A stretch of 64,000 nt of DNA from Streblospio benedicti (lineage: Eukaryota; Annelida; Polychaeta; Spionida; Spionidae). The notes beneath the pieces were generated by a model. The model did not search any database. It was not told where the DNA came from and saw only the letters and a program-made list of their open reading frames with translations. Positions 23,344 through 34,700 of this stretch are shown here, piece after piece. Location: the NCBI GenBank assembly GCA_019095985.1, contig CM032663.1, positions 34,079,411-34,143,410 on the forward strand, given 5' to 3'. Both the position numbers and the translations under genes were made by a program. The first letter of the stretch is position 1. Each line of letters begins with the position of its first letter.

Positions 23344-26300
23344 TTATTTCATAAAAGCAAATACTCTTTCCAATTTGAAAGCATGCAAAGATGTCACATG
23401 GTTGAGATTACGCATAGCAACTTGGATGACATTACCGTTACACGTTGCTATACTGCATACTTTGCTATGCTTATTCACCAAAGTTAATTTCTCACTGACA
23501 TCCACAGTCGTGACTTTCTTGCTCGTCCATGTGTAGACGTGAAGTTCGGTGCTGGCAACAGGGTTGATGATCAGATAATCCTTTGTGCAGCATAATGCAT
23601 CAGAACCGGCTGGAGCATGGCTCAAACTAATATGGTGACTATGGCGACCACCCTCATTAAATATGTCCACACACTTGGACTTGTATTCACTGACTGCAAT
23701 CCACTGCGATTTAGGATTCCTGCATACAGAGATGCCTGTTAACCACTGTCTTGGTTTTGGAGGCTTCAGAGTCAAAATTCTCCTGTCTCCGTCTTGCCCA
23801 TCATAGAAAGCCAGCTGCAGTTGTGCATCATGGGGAATGTGTTTGTACATTCTCTCGCTGTACACCATGGTGTGTGGCGGTAGCACACCCACCAACTGGT
23901 GATCATCCCCCACTGTGTGGTCATGCAGCATTCTGAGCTGCAGGTCCCAGCATCTTGTGGGGTCACGTCCATTCACATCGCGAATGATGATTCTCTGGTT
24001 TACCATATACTTCAAGTCATTTGGACTAACTCCATAAGGTATGGATTTCTCCCAGTGTTTGTAATAAGTGTTATGTGTCAACTGGAAGAGGTTCCATTTT
24101 TTCGTTTGATCACAGAATAGTAATGCATAACTAAGATCTCCTAAGGTCAGAAATGGGTTTGCCTTGTGTAGCAGATGGTGTGTTGCTACATGCATAATTT
24201 CAAGCTGCCAACTACTGTTAAGATTCTGTGCTTGAGTGGATGTCTGAGGTGTTGGCACACTTGTATAAGTAGTTGTGGTAATCAGCCCATATTGCGGCAA
24301 ACATGTCTTGGCTGAAAGCATTGCTCTCGATGCAGATGTATTGTCAATAGAATGGAGAGTCCTGGCCGATGATAAAGTAGTGTGCGGTGATTCCATTTTG
24401 AAAGCATGCAATGACGTGACATGCTTCAGATTACGCATAGCTACATGAAGAATATTACCAGTGCCCATTCCTATACTACAAACGTAGCATTCATTTTGCA
24501 CCAATGTGATTTTCTCTCTAATATCCATAAAGGTAATTTTCTTGCCCTTCCATGTGTAAACATGGAGCTCTGTGCTGGCCGCCAGACTCGTTACCAGGTA
24601 GTTCTCTGTGCAGCACATAGCACTGCAAGCAACAGGAAAATGGTCCAGACTAATATAATGCTGATGATGTCCACCCTCATTAAATATGTCCACATACTCT
24701 GACGTACAAGCACTGACTGCAATCCACTCATGTTTAGGATTCTTGCATACAGAGATGCCTCTTAACCAATGCCTCGTTCTTGGAGGCTTCAGAGTCAAAA
24801 TTCTCCTGTCTCCGTCTTGCCCATCATAGAAAGCCAGCTGCAGTTGTGCATCATGGGGAATGTGTTTGTACATTCTCTCGCTGTACACCATGGTGTGTGG
24901 CGGTAGCACACCCACCAACTGGTGATCATCCCCCACTGTGTGATCATGCAGCATGCTGAGCTCCAGGTCCCAGCATCTTGTGGGGTCACGAGATGCAGAA
25001 TCCCTGGTTATAATTCTTTGGCTTGTCACAAAGAGATGATCCGTGTCAATACTTGCATTATCAACATGTTTCTCATGCTGTTTCCTGTAAGTGCTGTTAT
25101 ATAATGTCATTAAGCAAAGCCTATGCGGACGTTTCTTTGTCTTCTCCAAATCAAGAAGTATGTGGTTATCACCCCCGATTCCAACGTGCATGTTGGCTCT
25201 ACTCTCAAGAGTAAGCGAAGCAATGTGTTTCCACTGTACCAATGAGAATGTTTGCCCTGGTGATGCTGAAGTGTGGTTAAGTCCCTTTTCTTGAATTGTT
25301 GGAACAGGTTTGGATGTCATCACGGTAGTGGTAGATGGCCAATCGGCAGGAATGGTTGCCCATGTAGAGGATGTGGGTGTCGAGGTAGAGGTCCATGCTT
25401 GCCTATTTGTAAAAGTAAGAGGCTTTGTTTCTGCAGCGGGTGTTGTAGATGGCCAAATCGGTGTCCAATCTTGAGTGGTCGCTACTGAGTAAGTGGACGA
25501 GTGTTCCCAATCTGATGGTATTTGCGGCCAGTTGAAACTATTGGATTGCACACTCTCATTGGCTCCTTGCCAAGTGCTGATTTCGCCATGTGGCCGAGCA
25601 GTAGTGATTGTTTCTCCTTTAGATGTGTTGGACTGCCACACCGATGTGGCAGAAAGTTTCAAAGGATTTCCTGATTGCCAGATTTTGCTGGTTAAAGGTT
25701 TAGACTGGTCCCAATTAGAGCTATAATACTGTCCACTGGAATCGCGCGATTGTAATATGGAACAGTTGGTAGTCGATGACGAAGAAATTGCTTGACTTGG
25801 ATGATTGATTGGGCTGCGCAGAGCATTGCTTGGCATCATATCAACAACGTCATGCATGGCAGGTCGATCACATGGGTCCACAGATAACATCTGCCTCAAC
25901 AGAGTCTCAAAACTCACCTTCAGGTAGACAGATTGCCAATTATCACTCAGCTGTGGGAAAATGTCCTTGCCTGATTGTACGTATTCTCCAATGTAGATCC
26001 TGCGAGAAAACAAGCGTTGTCTTCCTGCATTCGTCATGCAGGCAAATACAATAACCAGGCCAAAACTAAACACATCAATGGATCGCTTATGTGGCGCAGT
26101 CTCTGCCTTTTCAGAGTTTTCATCGAAAAGCTCTGGTGCGATCCAAAACCGGTTGCCATGGACGCTCATCAGGGTGCTTTTTGTCAAAGGATCTAGATCC
26201 TTTGATATGCTAAAATCGGCTATTTTCACCAATATTCCACTTCCGGCGGTCTTTATTAGAAAATTATTAGGTTTCACATCACGATGAACAATGTTATTGG

Positions 26301-26679
26301 AATGCAAAAATGCTAGTCCATGCGACCCTTGTTTTAATATATCCACTATTTGCAAACCATTTGGCTGTTCCTTTTCTATGTATTTGTCCAGACTGTAATG
26401 ACACTTCTCCATCACGATCCAAACCTCGGGAAAACCTGGATACCGATCTTCATAGTCAAAGATTTCGATGACATTTGGGTGTCTAATGTTCTTCGCGAAA
26501 GTCACAATCTCGCTGTCAAACACCTTTTTGTCTGTCGTCCTCTGGTATCATGTGACGGTTGATGACTTTAACGGCCACATCTTCCCCTTATATCTAGCCT
26601 TGTATACAGTAGCAAAGCTGCCATGGCCCAACAGGTTCTCATAAGTACGATCAAATGTAGGTAGTTCCTTCTCCGCCAT
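23344..26679 (-). CDS. Kinase 3: IRE1-like kinase with two tandem NHL/WD-like propellers; frame disrupted in the N-lobe
   Basis: The ATG is at 26679-26677 in the same AATCAAGATGGCGGAG context as kinase 2. Two one-base differences break the N-lobe: CCCC at 26584-26587 (shared with kinase 2) and five T at 26525-26529 where kinase 2 has four. From 26523 the frame is open for 1059 residues. The kinase domain differs from kinase 2 at about eight positions and keeps VHRDVKPNN with the catalytic Asp, and DFS. The linker holds WPQIPSDWEHSST, DWTPIWPSTTP and WATIPADWPSTT. Two propellers follow, each with GVLPPHTMVYSE and GISVCxNPK-x-x-WIAVS motifs, so one module has been duplicated in tandem. IRE1-type domains usually dimerise in trans. 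The true substrate is unknown. Confidence 0.75.
23757..23967 (-). repeat. Near-identical patch in propeller 2 of kinase 3
   Basis: Pairs with 24780-24990: same length (211 bp), only three mismatches seen, the first ~160 bp identical. Flanking propeller DNA is far more diverged, roughly one base in four or five. This fits recent gene conversion. Confidence 0.85.
24780..24990 (-). repeat. Near-identical patch in propeller 1 of kinase 3
   Basis: Partner of 23757-23967. It covers the codons for the LPPHTMVYSERMYKH region. Confidence 0.85.
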
Positions 26680-27385
26680 CTTGATTTTGAGTGTTACATT
26701 TTGAAAGTTTTTCTCACGGTGACCATTATTCCTGCAACATAAGTTAATACTGCCTTTAATGTTTCGACAATGTACCTAAGCATCTTGTTAGAGACTAGGC
26801 AATATATTATAACGATATGTTTATTATGTCATGAAATGTGTCATTCAAAGTGACAAACCAGTGTTTATGGTGAGATCAAATGACAGACACAATGCAAACA
26901 AATAAAGATCATTGTGGTCGTTGTTGTAATGCAGTATTCACCAACATGCATACATGTACCGATATTGAGAACGCTAGCTACATGTATAATGATTTGATTT
27001 GTAGATTGATAACGAGCCATGTACAATATAGGATAAAAACGAACCCATTTGGGTTTTTATGGTCCATATGAAATTGGTGCTGAATGGTCACTATTTCTAA
27101 CTTATGAATCGAATTTGAGCACTCTAGCATTAACACTGTGACCTGTACATTGTTTGCCCAAGCCGGCGACTAAATAATAAAGCTATAACGCATCCGTATA
27201 TGAATCATTGTGGCTCATAAGGAATAGCTGCCCACTGGTTCTAGTTAAAACTTGAACACTGAATTTGAATACTCTAGCTGTAACAATGTGACCTGAAGTA
27301 ACAAGTCAAACCCAATCAATAGTCATGATGCACCAACATACGAGCCATTGTAGTCCATATGCAATACTTTCCAAGTGGTGAAATT
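25838..27385 (-). repeat. Right arm of the inverted duplication
   Basis: Reverse-complement partner of 10996-12545, separated from it by about 13 kb. It is cut at its outer end by the 100-N gap. Confidence 0.85.
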
Positions 27386-27485
27386 NNNNNNNNNNNNNNN
27401 NNNNNNNNNNNNNNNNNNNNNNNNNNNNNNNNNNNNNNNNNNNNNNNNNNNNNNNNNNNNNNNNNNNNNNNNNNNNNNNNNNNNN
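27386..27485. other. Assembly gap, 100 N
   Basis: Exactly 100 N at the outer edge of the inverted-duplication arm. The duplication itself may have hindered assembly. Confidence 0.99.
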
Positions 27486-28190
27486 TTTATATGTGATGAC
27501 ACTGATGTGTTTGTATTATTGTGTCATTTTCTCAATAATGGCTCGATTAAAAAGCAGGCAAGATAAGCTCCTGTAAGACGTTGGTCATGTACACAGATAT
27601 CAATGTCACAGTATCTAAATACAAAGGGATCATGAATGACTAGCTTCCAAGCCATGGGTTTTAATACAGGCTGTGATATTGTGGCAATATGTTATTACAT
27701 AGTTAAACCCACAGCTATCAACACTGTCAGGACAGGTAAGTATCCACTAGATGCTCTTGGGAACATTTCCTCTACTGTTGAGGAGGTAATGAGTCAGGCC
27801 ACAGCATTCATGTTCGAATGTTATGGACATCTTGAGTTTGAGTGAACAAGTGTTACAGAAGAAAAGAAAACAGAATATATTGTCAGCTGAAGTTGCTAGA
27901 ATGTTGCCAGTTCCCCAAATTTAAATAAAAATGTCCCTCCAATTAATGAGTCTTTCTTTGCAAAATGTACTGAGGGGGTACATTTGCAAGTAGCAATGTG
28001 GCAGAATTGTGCTGATTGCAACTCTCCAGATTTGGATCCAGAATGCCATGGATTGGCGGAAGATAGTGACTCTTGGAAATCAGTGACTGTAGCATCAGTT
28101 CTCACACTAGTACCTGAAGAAGAAATCCTAAATGTTTTGAAGTGTGGATATAGTAGCACATTTCCATGTTAAAGCACAAGCTGAGGAAGC
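27486..28190 (+). mobile_element. Relic of a multicopy invertebrate ORF family with a DTDV (PIN/FEN-like) motif
   Basis: Plus-strand pieces read DDTDVFVLLCHF, GCDIVAICY, VMSQATAFMFECYG, LQVAMWQN and ILNVLKCGYSSTFPC. In this order they resemble a repetitive protein family common in marine invertebrate and fish genomes, in which the DTDV motif suggests a PIN/FEN-like nuclease fold followed by a GCDT segment. The left end is lost in the gap. The copy is broken, with a few interruptions. Which mobile element it belongs to I cannot tell. Confidence 0.5.
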
Positions 28191-28379
28191 GGTTGGAATA
28201 CATTGATCTCTCAAATGTCAGTATCATGTTGTGGTTGAATGATCACTAAGTTTTGATCACTATGTCATTTTGTCATTACAAAGGAGTAAAATCTAACTTT
28301 GACATTATTTTGATGATTGCTATCAATATTTTTCTAATAATTAATGTTGCATGTCATGCTACCTTTATCTAAGATTGTA

Positions 28380-29060
28380 GCTGATAACCCTACACTAGAC
28401 ATCAATATCACTTTTCTAGCCCCTTTATTGATGGAGATATGGGCATTTTAATGATTTGGCGGCCATTTTGGACAATACAGAATTCACCATCTCAGTGGCA
28501 GCCATCTTGGATTTGCCTATATCTATGTAGTAAATCTGATTTTGGTTGGTTGGTTCGGATTCTATGACTCAAAAACTTGTTGTTGGAAAACAAAATGATA
28601 TTTGTCCTAAAAGATCGAGGCAATCACAGAATTCCCCCATCTCTGTGGTGGCCATCTTGGATTGCCTATATCTATTTGATCAATGTAACTTTTATTGCTA
28701 GATTTAGATTCTATGACCCCAAAAACATATAGTTAGGGACAAAAATCACGGATGTATCATTAATAATCAAAATGTTATTAGCAAGAATGTATTTTTTACG
28801 TAATGACGATCATAAATATTGAATTTTAAAAACCCAAATGCACTCAATATAGATAGATTGGCTAGACAGATTTGTTAACCAATAAAATATGCTCATAGAC
28901 CCAAAAATCACTTTCCTAGTAACTATATAGAAGTAGATGTGGCCATTTTAAGGTTTTGGCGGCCATTTTGGAAATTTTGGTGAATAAAAAAAAAATGCTC
29001 AAGGGTGAGAACTTCACACCCACCTGGAACTCATTATATAGACCCTCTAGATGAATAATC
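28380..29060. repeat. Dispersed repeat, copy B
   Basis: Same family as 21790-22305. It has two or three internal CCATCTTGGATT units and the same end, ATATAGACCCTCTAGATGAAT. It follows the DTDV relic directly, as copy A follows the zinc-finger exon. Confidence 0.8.
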
Positions 29061-30287
29061 AAGAGAGAAAAAAAACTTTAACTCACAAAAAGGGTATGAC
29101 CTTCTGACTGCCGGACTATTAAATACATTTCAACATCTGATCTTTTTTTTTTTTTTTAAAAAAAGAACACAGTATGCATTCATGCATATGAAATACTCGA
29201 CATTTTGCCATAGAGAAAAGCACACATAATAGACTAGTACATAAAAACGAACATTAATATAGCTTTTAGGTCTAAGACTAGATGCATGGCATGGATGGAT
29301 TAATATGCATGGATTAATATGGATAGCATGTGGATACTCTAGTTAAACATGATGATGTAAAGGTGCAAAGCAGGCTATTCGAGTGTCCCTGATGTTTCTA
29401 TTTTTTCTTGCTAAAAATGTTGTATTGTGACAACTGCGTGTCCAAAAACATGTTATTTGTTCTTCACCATGTTCTTATATGCTCACAAATACCTTTCAAA
29501 TGGTCCGTTTACCATAAGACCTTCATTTTCTTTCGGTGGAAAAACATTTTGTGTTTTGATATTTGTTTTCCATTTGCTTTCCATCATGCGGCGATTAGTA
29601 ATTTGAGATTAATATCGGCATTCAATATTTTGGGCATAAACCCCCATTCTTGCATCTCTACACTTGAAAATTATTATTCCTTTGGCCGATTACCATTAAT
29701 CAACCAAACCATTAACGTTTTAAAGCAGCTAATTGCTGTGTTTGTTTACATGTACGGATGAATCAGCGAATGCTTTACAGCTCACACAATACTATCTTCT
29801 TACATCAACAGCCCCCCCCCCCCCACACACACACACTACATTGTAATAATCTATCAATCACACGAAACAGTGTAGTGTAGGCCAAGTGACCAGTGAATAG
29901 TGATGTCTAACATTATAAACCGTACGAGGTATCTTCAGTGCATGACAAATAGCTCGGTCTTATACCCAAGTTTTCTCATAGCCTCCCATTATTCTCTTAA
30001 TTCGTCCAATCTCAAATTACAACTTATGGATTACATATATGGTTAATATGTTAATACCAGTAGCCCGTCTAAAAACCTCCAACGTAATTTTGAGCATAAC
30101 AAAAAGTGTTTCTGATAGCAAATGTTACGTGTGTAAATAATATGCACAGCCATTAGACACTGCTGATGTTCCAGATTACAAACTAACAAAGTGGTCCAGA
30201 AGCTACAGTATGCCAAGTGCCAGATCTGTGTTCTGTCTGGTGGGGGCCTTCCAACTTTCTCCTCGTTTCCACCTATAAACCACTATT
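29061..30287. other. Intergenic DNA before the receptor 3' end
   Basis: AT-rich. A poly-C/CA run lies at 29813-29835. No gene supported. Confidence 0.45.
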
Positions 30288-30440
30288 CCTGAACACTATC
30301 AGTTTCCATAGTTGACAACAATTGTACCACTTCCACGGAGTAATAACCGTAGGCCAGTCATTAATCACATATATCACACGTAACATCCATTCAGTGACAA
30401 ACATTATTTCTACTATTTAAAGTAGAAATCCTCAGTGCAC
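30288..30440 (-). repeat. 3' UTR-proximal block shared with 15840-16185
   Basis: Lies immediately downstream of the receptor stop codon (30463), so it is probably its 3' UTR. I see no canonical AATAAA in it. Confidence 0.6.
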
Positions 30441-30462
30441 AATAACTCCACGATCTGACGCA

Positions 30463-31749
30463 TCAGAGCTCTGTCTTGTCCGCGGGTGGCAGGTGGGCGA
30501 GGTTCTCGAAGTTCTGCTGCTCCTCGTGGCCCAGTGTGTCGGCAAAGCGCACGTCGGGGCGCCCGTACTTGATCGCCACGCCGCCCTTGGTGCGAGCGCG
30601 CCTGTAAAACATGGGTGATCGCGGATGTAACATTAAAGGAAGGATGCTTACTCTCATAGTGGTACATCTGTGAACCTATTATGTTATGGTCAACCCATAT
30701 TTTTGCCCAGGTACTCCACTAAAACATATACGGATATTAGAGTATATGTATTTCAGCTATCACGTAAATATCTGGGCATATCACAGCTTAAGCCTAGGGT
30801 ACCACCGACAGTACTGCATCTAACTAATGACCCCTGGAGATCAGTGCGTGTCCAGTGCTGCAAAAGTACGCTGAAAGCAACACGAAAGTAAGTAAGTTTG
30901 ACATGTCAAACTTATACTTCGTTCAATGAATCAGTACTGTGCGTAGGTATAGGCAGTACGGAGCAAGGGCGTTAGGCAGTAACTCATTATCTGCAATAGA
31001 CACCCTGCACACGAAACCTACCTGTGCAGTCCGTGGCTTGCACTTGTACACACAAAAAAGAATGTCCATGACATAAACGAGTAGCAGTAAAACGTTCAGC
31101 TGACTAACTAGTACAATATACTACAGCCGACGTCTCACCTGTGGTAGCCGGGGCGGGGGCTGTGACGGCCCATGACGTCATCGTCGCCGTCAGTGTCGTC
31201 CCGCCAGGGGGCGTTGGTGATGACGGAGTTGGTGGCGAACACCTCGCGGCTGTAGGCGCTGGTGGGTCGGAAACAGGGTCAGGAGACAATACACATGCTC
31301 GCAGACTGGTTTAATCATTCTCATGTGACAAGGTCAACAACAAATCATCTAGCTAGTCCTATCCCAGCTTTACTATAAATAGTAAGTTGCAAAAACAGAG
31401 ATAAAGCAGTATAGTATGTCTAGCACATGTTAGGCTATATCTGAAAATACTGTGATCATGGCAATGACACTGCAATGCTATTTATAGTGAAGCTCGTGTA
31501 AAAGCTCGTATATGAAAAAAACGACACTTCGAATGGACTCATTAACAATGTGACGATTTCATAATGCACCCACTTACTTTGGGTCGAGGCTGGCGTTCCG
31601 AGTGAGCGAGGATACCGAGCTAGCCTGGGGCGACCCGGCGTCTGCGTCGTTCATGGCATCGAGGGAGTTGGGGCAGCAGAGGCTAGCGCCGAGGCAGCCT
31701 CGGCGTGCCGGCTCATGCAGGCAGACACGCAATACACACAGCACCATAG
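30463..31749 (-). CDS. Adhesion GPCR exons 31-33: end of TM7 and cytoplasmic tail
   Basis: Exons 31749-31578, 31258-31139 and 30601-30463. The first completes TM7 ([11 protein letters not shown]) and continues into a Cys- and Ser-rich juxtamembrane tail. The second holds an acidic DDTDGDDDV patch followed by RHSPRPGYH. The third ends PPADKTEL and stop. The terminal T-E-L fits the class I PDZ-ligand pattern (S/T-x-hydrophobic), so a scaffold of the PDZ kind may bind it. Phases 1, 2, 2 agree with the neighbours. Confidence 0.88.
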
Positions 31750-34700
31750 CTGGAAACGACAAAGGCTTTTTTCAATATGGCACCATTAAAATGCATTGAG
31801 TAAATTATTAACTATGGCAGTGTGAACAACGGGCCCCTAGAACGTGAAAAAAATAAAATGCGTGGATATGTAATTAGTGATGTTCAAGCGTAGCACTAAC
31901 ATTGTAAACTACAAACGTAATAGGATCTAACAAAAATAAAACTAACCATTTCATTCGTTTATGATTGTACTAACATCTTTTTTCATATATAGGCACTCGG
32001 TGGTGAGAAACATAGCAACCGGCTGAACCCAGAAGCCTGGCAACATTTTGGGTCTGGCTCCACATCAAAAGAATGACATGTGTTGCAGAAAAAAACGTTT
32101 GTCCTCCAATCAGTGTATTAACAACAACTCAGCTCAATCGACAAAATATTGTTTCCTACGTAGTGTCCGATGGTTTCTCAAACAACACCAGTTACAACTA
32201 ACATGGAATCAGTTCTAACAACACTCATTGCGTTCCTATGGAACATCATATACAATTTATGGGGATTCACAACGAGTTGGCTTTATGGAACAGGGATTCA
32301 GTTTGAGCGTAAGCATGAGAACATCCTGGGTTCCGGCAGCTTCGGGGTGGTGTACCGCGGTCATCTTGACCATCGTCCTGTTGGCGGTCAAGACCATCTA
32401 CCGCCACAGCCTGCCCCGGCAGTACTGGCGCAAAATACACAACGAGATGATCACCCTCACCAAGTCTCTATCGCACCCCAACGTCATCCAGATATTCTGC
32501 TACGAGGACAAATATCCACCAATGCCTGAAATCTGGATCGCAATGGAGCTGTGTGACACCAGCCTGTACAGGCATCTGGATGGAGTGAGTCTGGCTAATG
32601 TGGATCTGCTGGATCTCATGCAGCAGGCGGCGGCCGGGTTGTGTTACTTACATGAGAATGGATTGGTCCATAGAGACATCAAGCCAGATAACTTCCTGAT
32701 AAAGTTCGTCAAAACCTCACACCTAATAGTGAAAGTAACTGACTTCTCCCTGTCCAAAGACATAGATGATGATGTAGGGAGTGTCATTACTTCAGTGCAT
32801 GGCAATCCACATTGGCTGGCACCCGAGATGTTCAACAGTAGTGGACTTAGGGCAGAAAACCTTAGATATAGAGGGCCTGCCCTGAGAAAGATGGACGTAT
32901 TCAGCTTTGGTTTGGTCCTGCTCTATTGCTGTTTGAAGAATGAAGCTAGACGTATCATGTGCTCGAAGCTATCACTTGGTGTGGACATAAAAATGGGGCA
33001 AAGGGATCTGAGGTACTTTGAACACATGTGGGGCAATGACCACTTAAAGAGTATTATCAAGCCATTGTTAAGGCAAGTGTTAAACATTGATATGAATAAA
33101 AGACCTGCCATGACATATATCCATACCTTTTTCAGCACAAAGACATATGTTCATGCAGATGCACTCAGTGTACCATTTAAAGTGGAAGTGTTGGATTCCT
33201 ATCACATACAGTGTAGTGATGAACACCGCATTAGTTTTGGCGAAGAAAGAGTCTTGTTGTATAGCAGAACTAAACAACAGCATTTTCATTTTAACAATGA
33301 TTACTATACTGAATTGCATTCTCAGCCAATGTCCACAATAAAGTGGCCACACTATCACAAGCAGCACATACTATTAGATACTGGAGAACATCTCACCCTT
33401 ATCTCCCAGTCACACACCAGCAAACCAACTGAGTGCCGGGACTCGAACAACCGCTTACTCCATAAACACCTCGTGAAGGAAGGTTCAACCTTGGTTGCAG
33501 TGTTCCCTCCTCATACCCTAGTGTACAGCGAGATGGCTGGAACTAGAAGTTTAAGGGTGGTTTTGTATGATGGTGACCAGTGGACGACCACACTACAGCC
33601 CCCAGACGACCTCGCGTGGACTGGGCCGCTATCGGTATGTCGACATCCCAATGATGGTAGCATTGCCGTCTGTGATCACGGTGGCGGCTACTTGTGTATA
33701 TTTGACACACCAACCTCTGAAGGTACACCACGCCACCATGGTAACCAGTGCAAGCAAGCCACCCTCAACTGTCATCAGCAAACTCTTAACAAAGAACCCA
33801 GATTGAATCCTTCGCCAACACCAACTAAGGATACTAAATCTCAAAATGTGAACCTAGGGTACACTCCAGGCCGTCGAAACAGTATCACGTGCATTTCTAA
33901 AGACCTTTTGCTTATCAGTGAATTCCGAAGCGCCATGCTGCATATTCACAGCTGGCATGGTGGAGACCATCTCGGTGCTGTGGACCTTAGGCAGGAGGCC
34001 GGCGTCAGCGTGCAACATGATGTGCACAGTGTGAGGAGTGGGGATCATGGTGAGCGAGATGGGGTGGTGCATGTTGCTGTGGGGCGCTCAGACATACTGA
34101 TGGATCAGGTGGCTGGGTTCTATGCTCTTAAGATTGTATGACATATGAACACAACATTGATTTGACAATTGCTGTATGTTGTATACTATGTGTACTCTGT
34201 ACGAATTGTTTTATAGTAGAACTATATGATATCCATGGCTATAATATGGAGACCGTGTTATCGTGGTATGAACCATGGGAATGATGCATCCTTACATGTA
34301 TACTTTAAAGGGGCAACAGAGCTACTTAGAAAGTGGTATGACTACTACATACATATGATAAAAGAGATAAAAATATATGCCACAAACAAAATATAAACTA
34401 GTTTAGAAAACATCTAGTGACAATATCCGCTATATCGAGGTGGCTTTTAAACATAATCTATAGGTTACAAACTATGAACCACGTTGAACATGGCAATTTA
34501 AGTATAAGAACATGTTTAAACACACGTAGGCATAATAATACGACCGTGTGAGTTATGATATAATTAAACCCTGGCATAGTGACAGTACACCTGTGAGGGT
34601 GTTGGCCACACAGAAGGTCCAGTCGAGAGCCGGGTGCGGTGTGCGGAGAACGAACGGAGCCACGGACCACGTCAGGCAGAGCAGGAGCAGCAGTGCCAGC

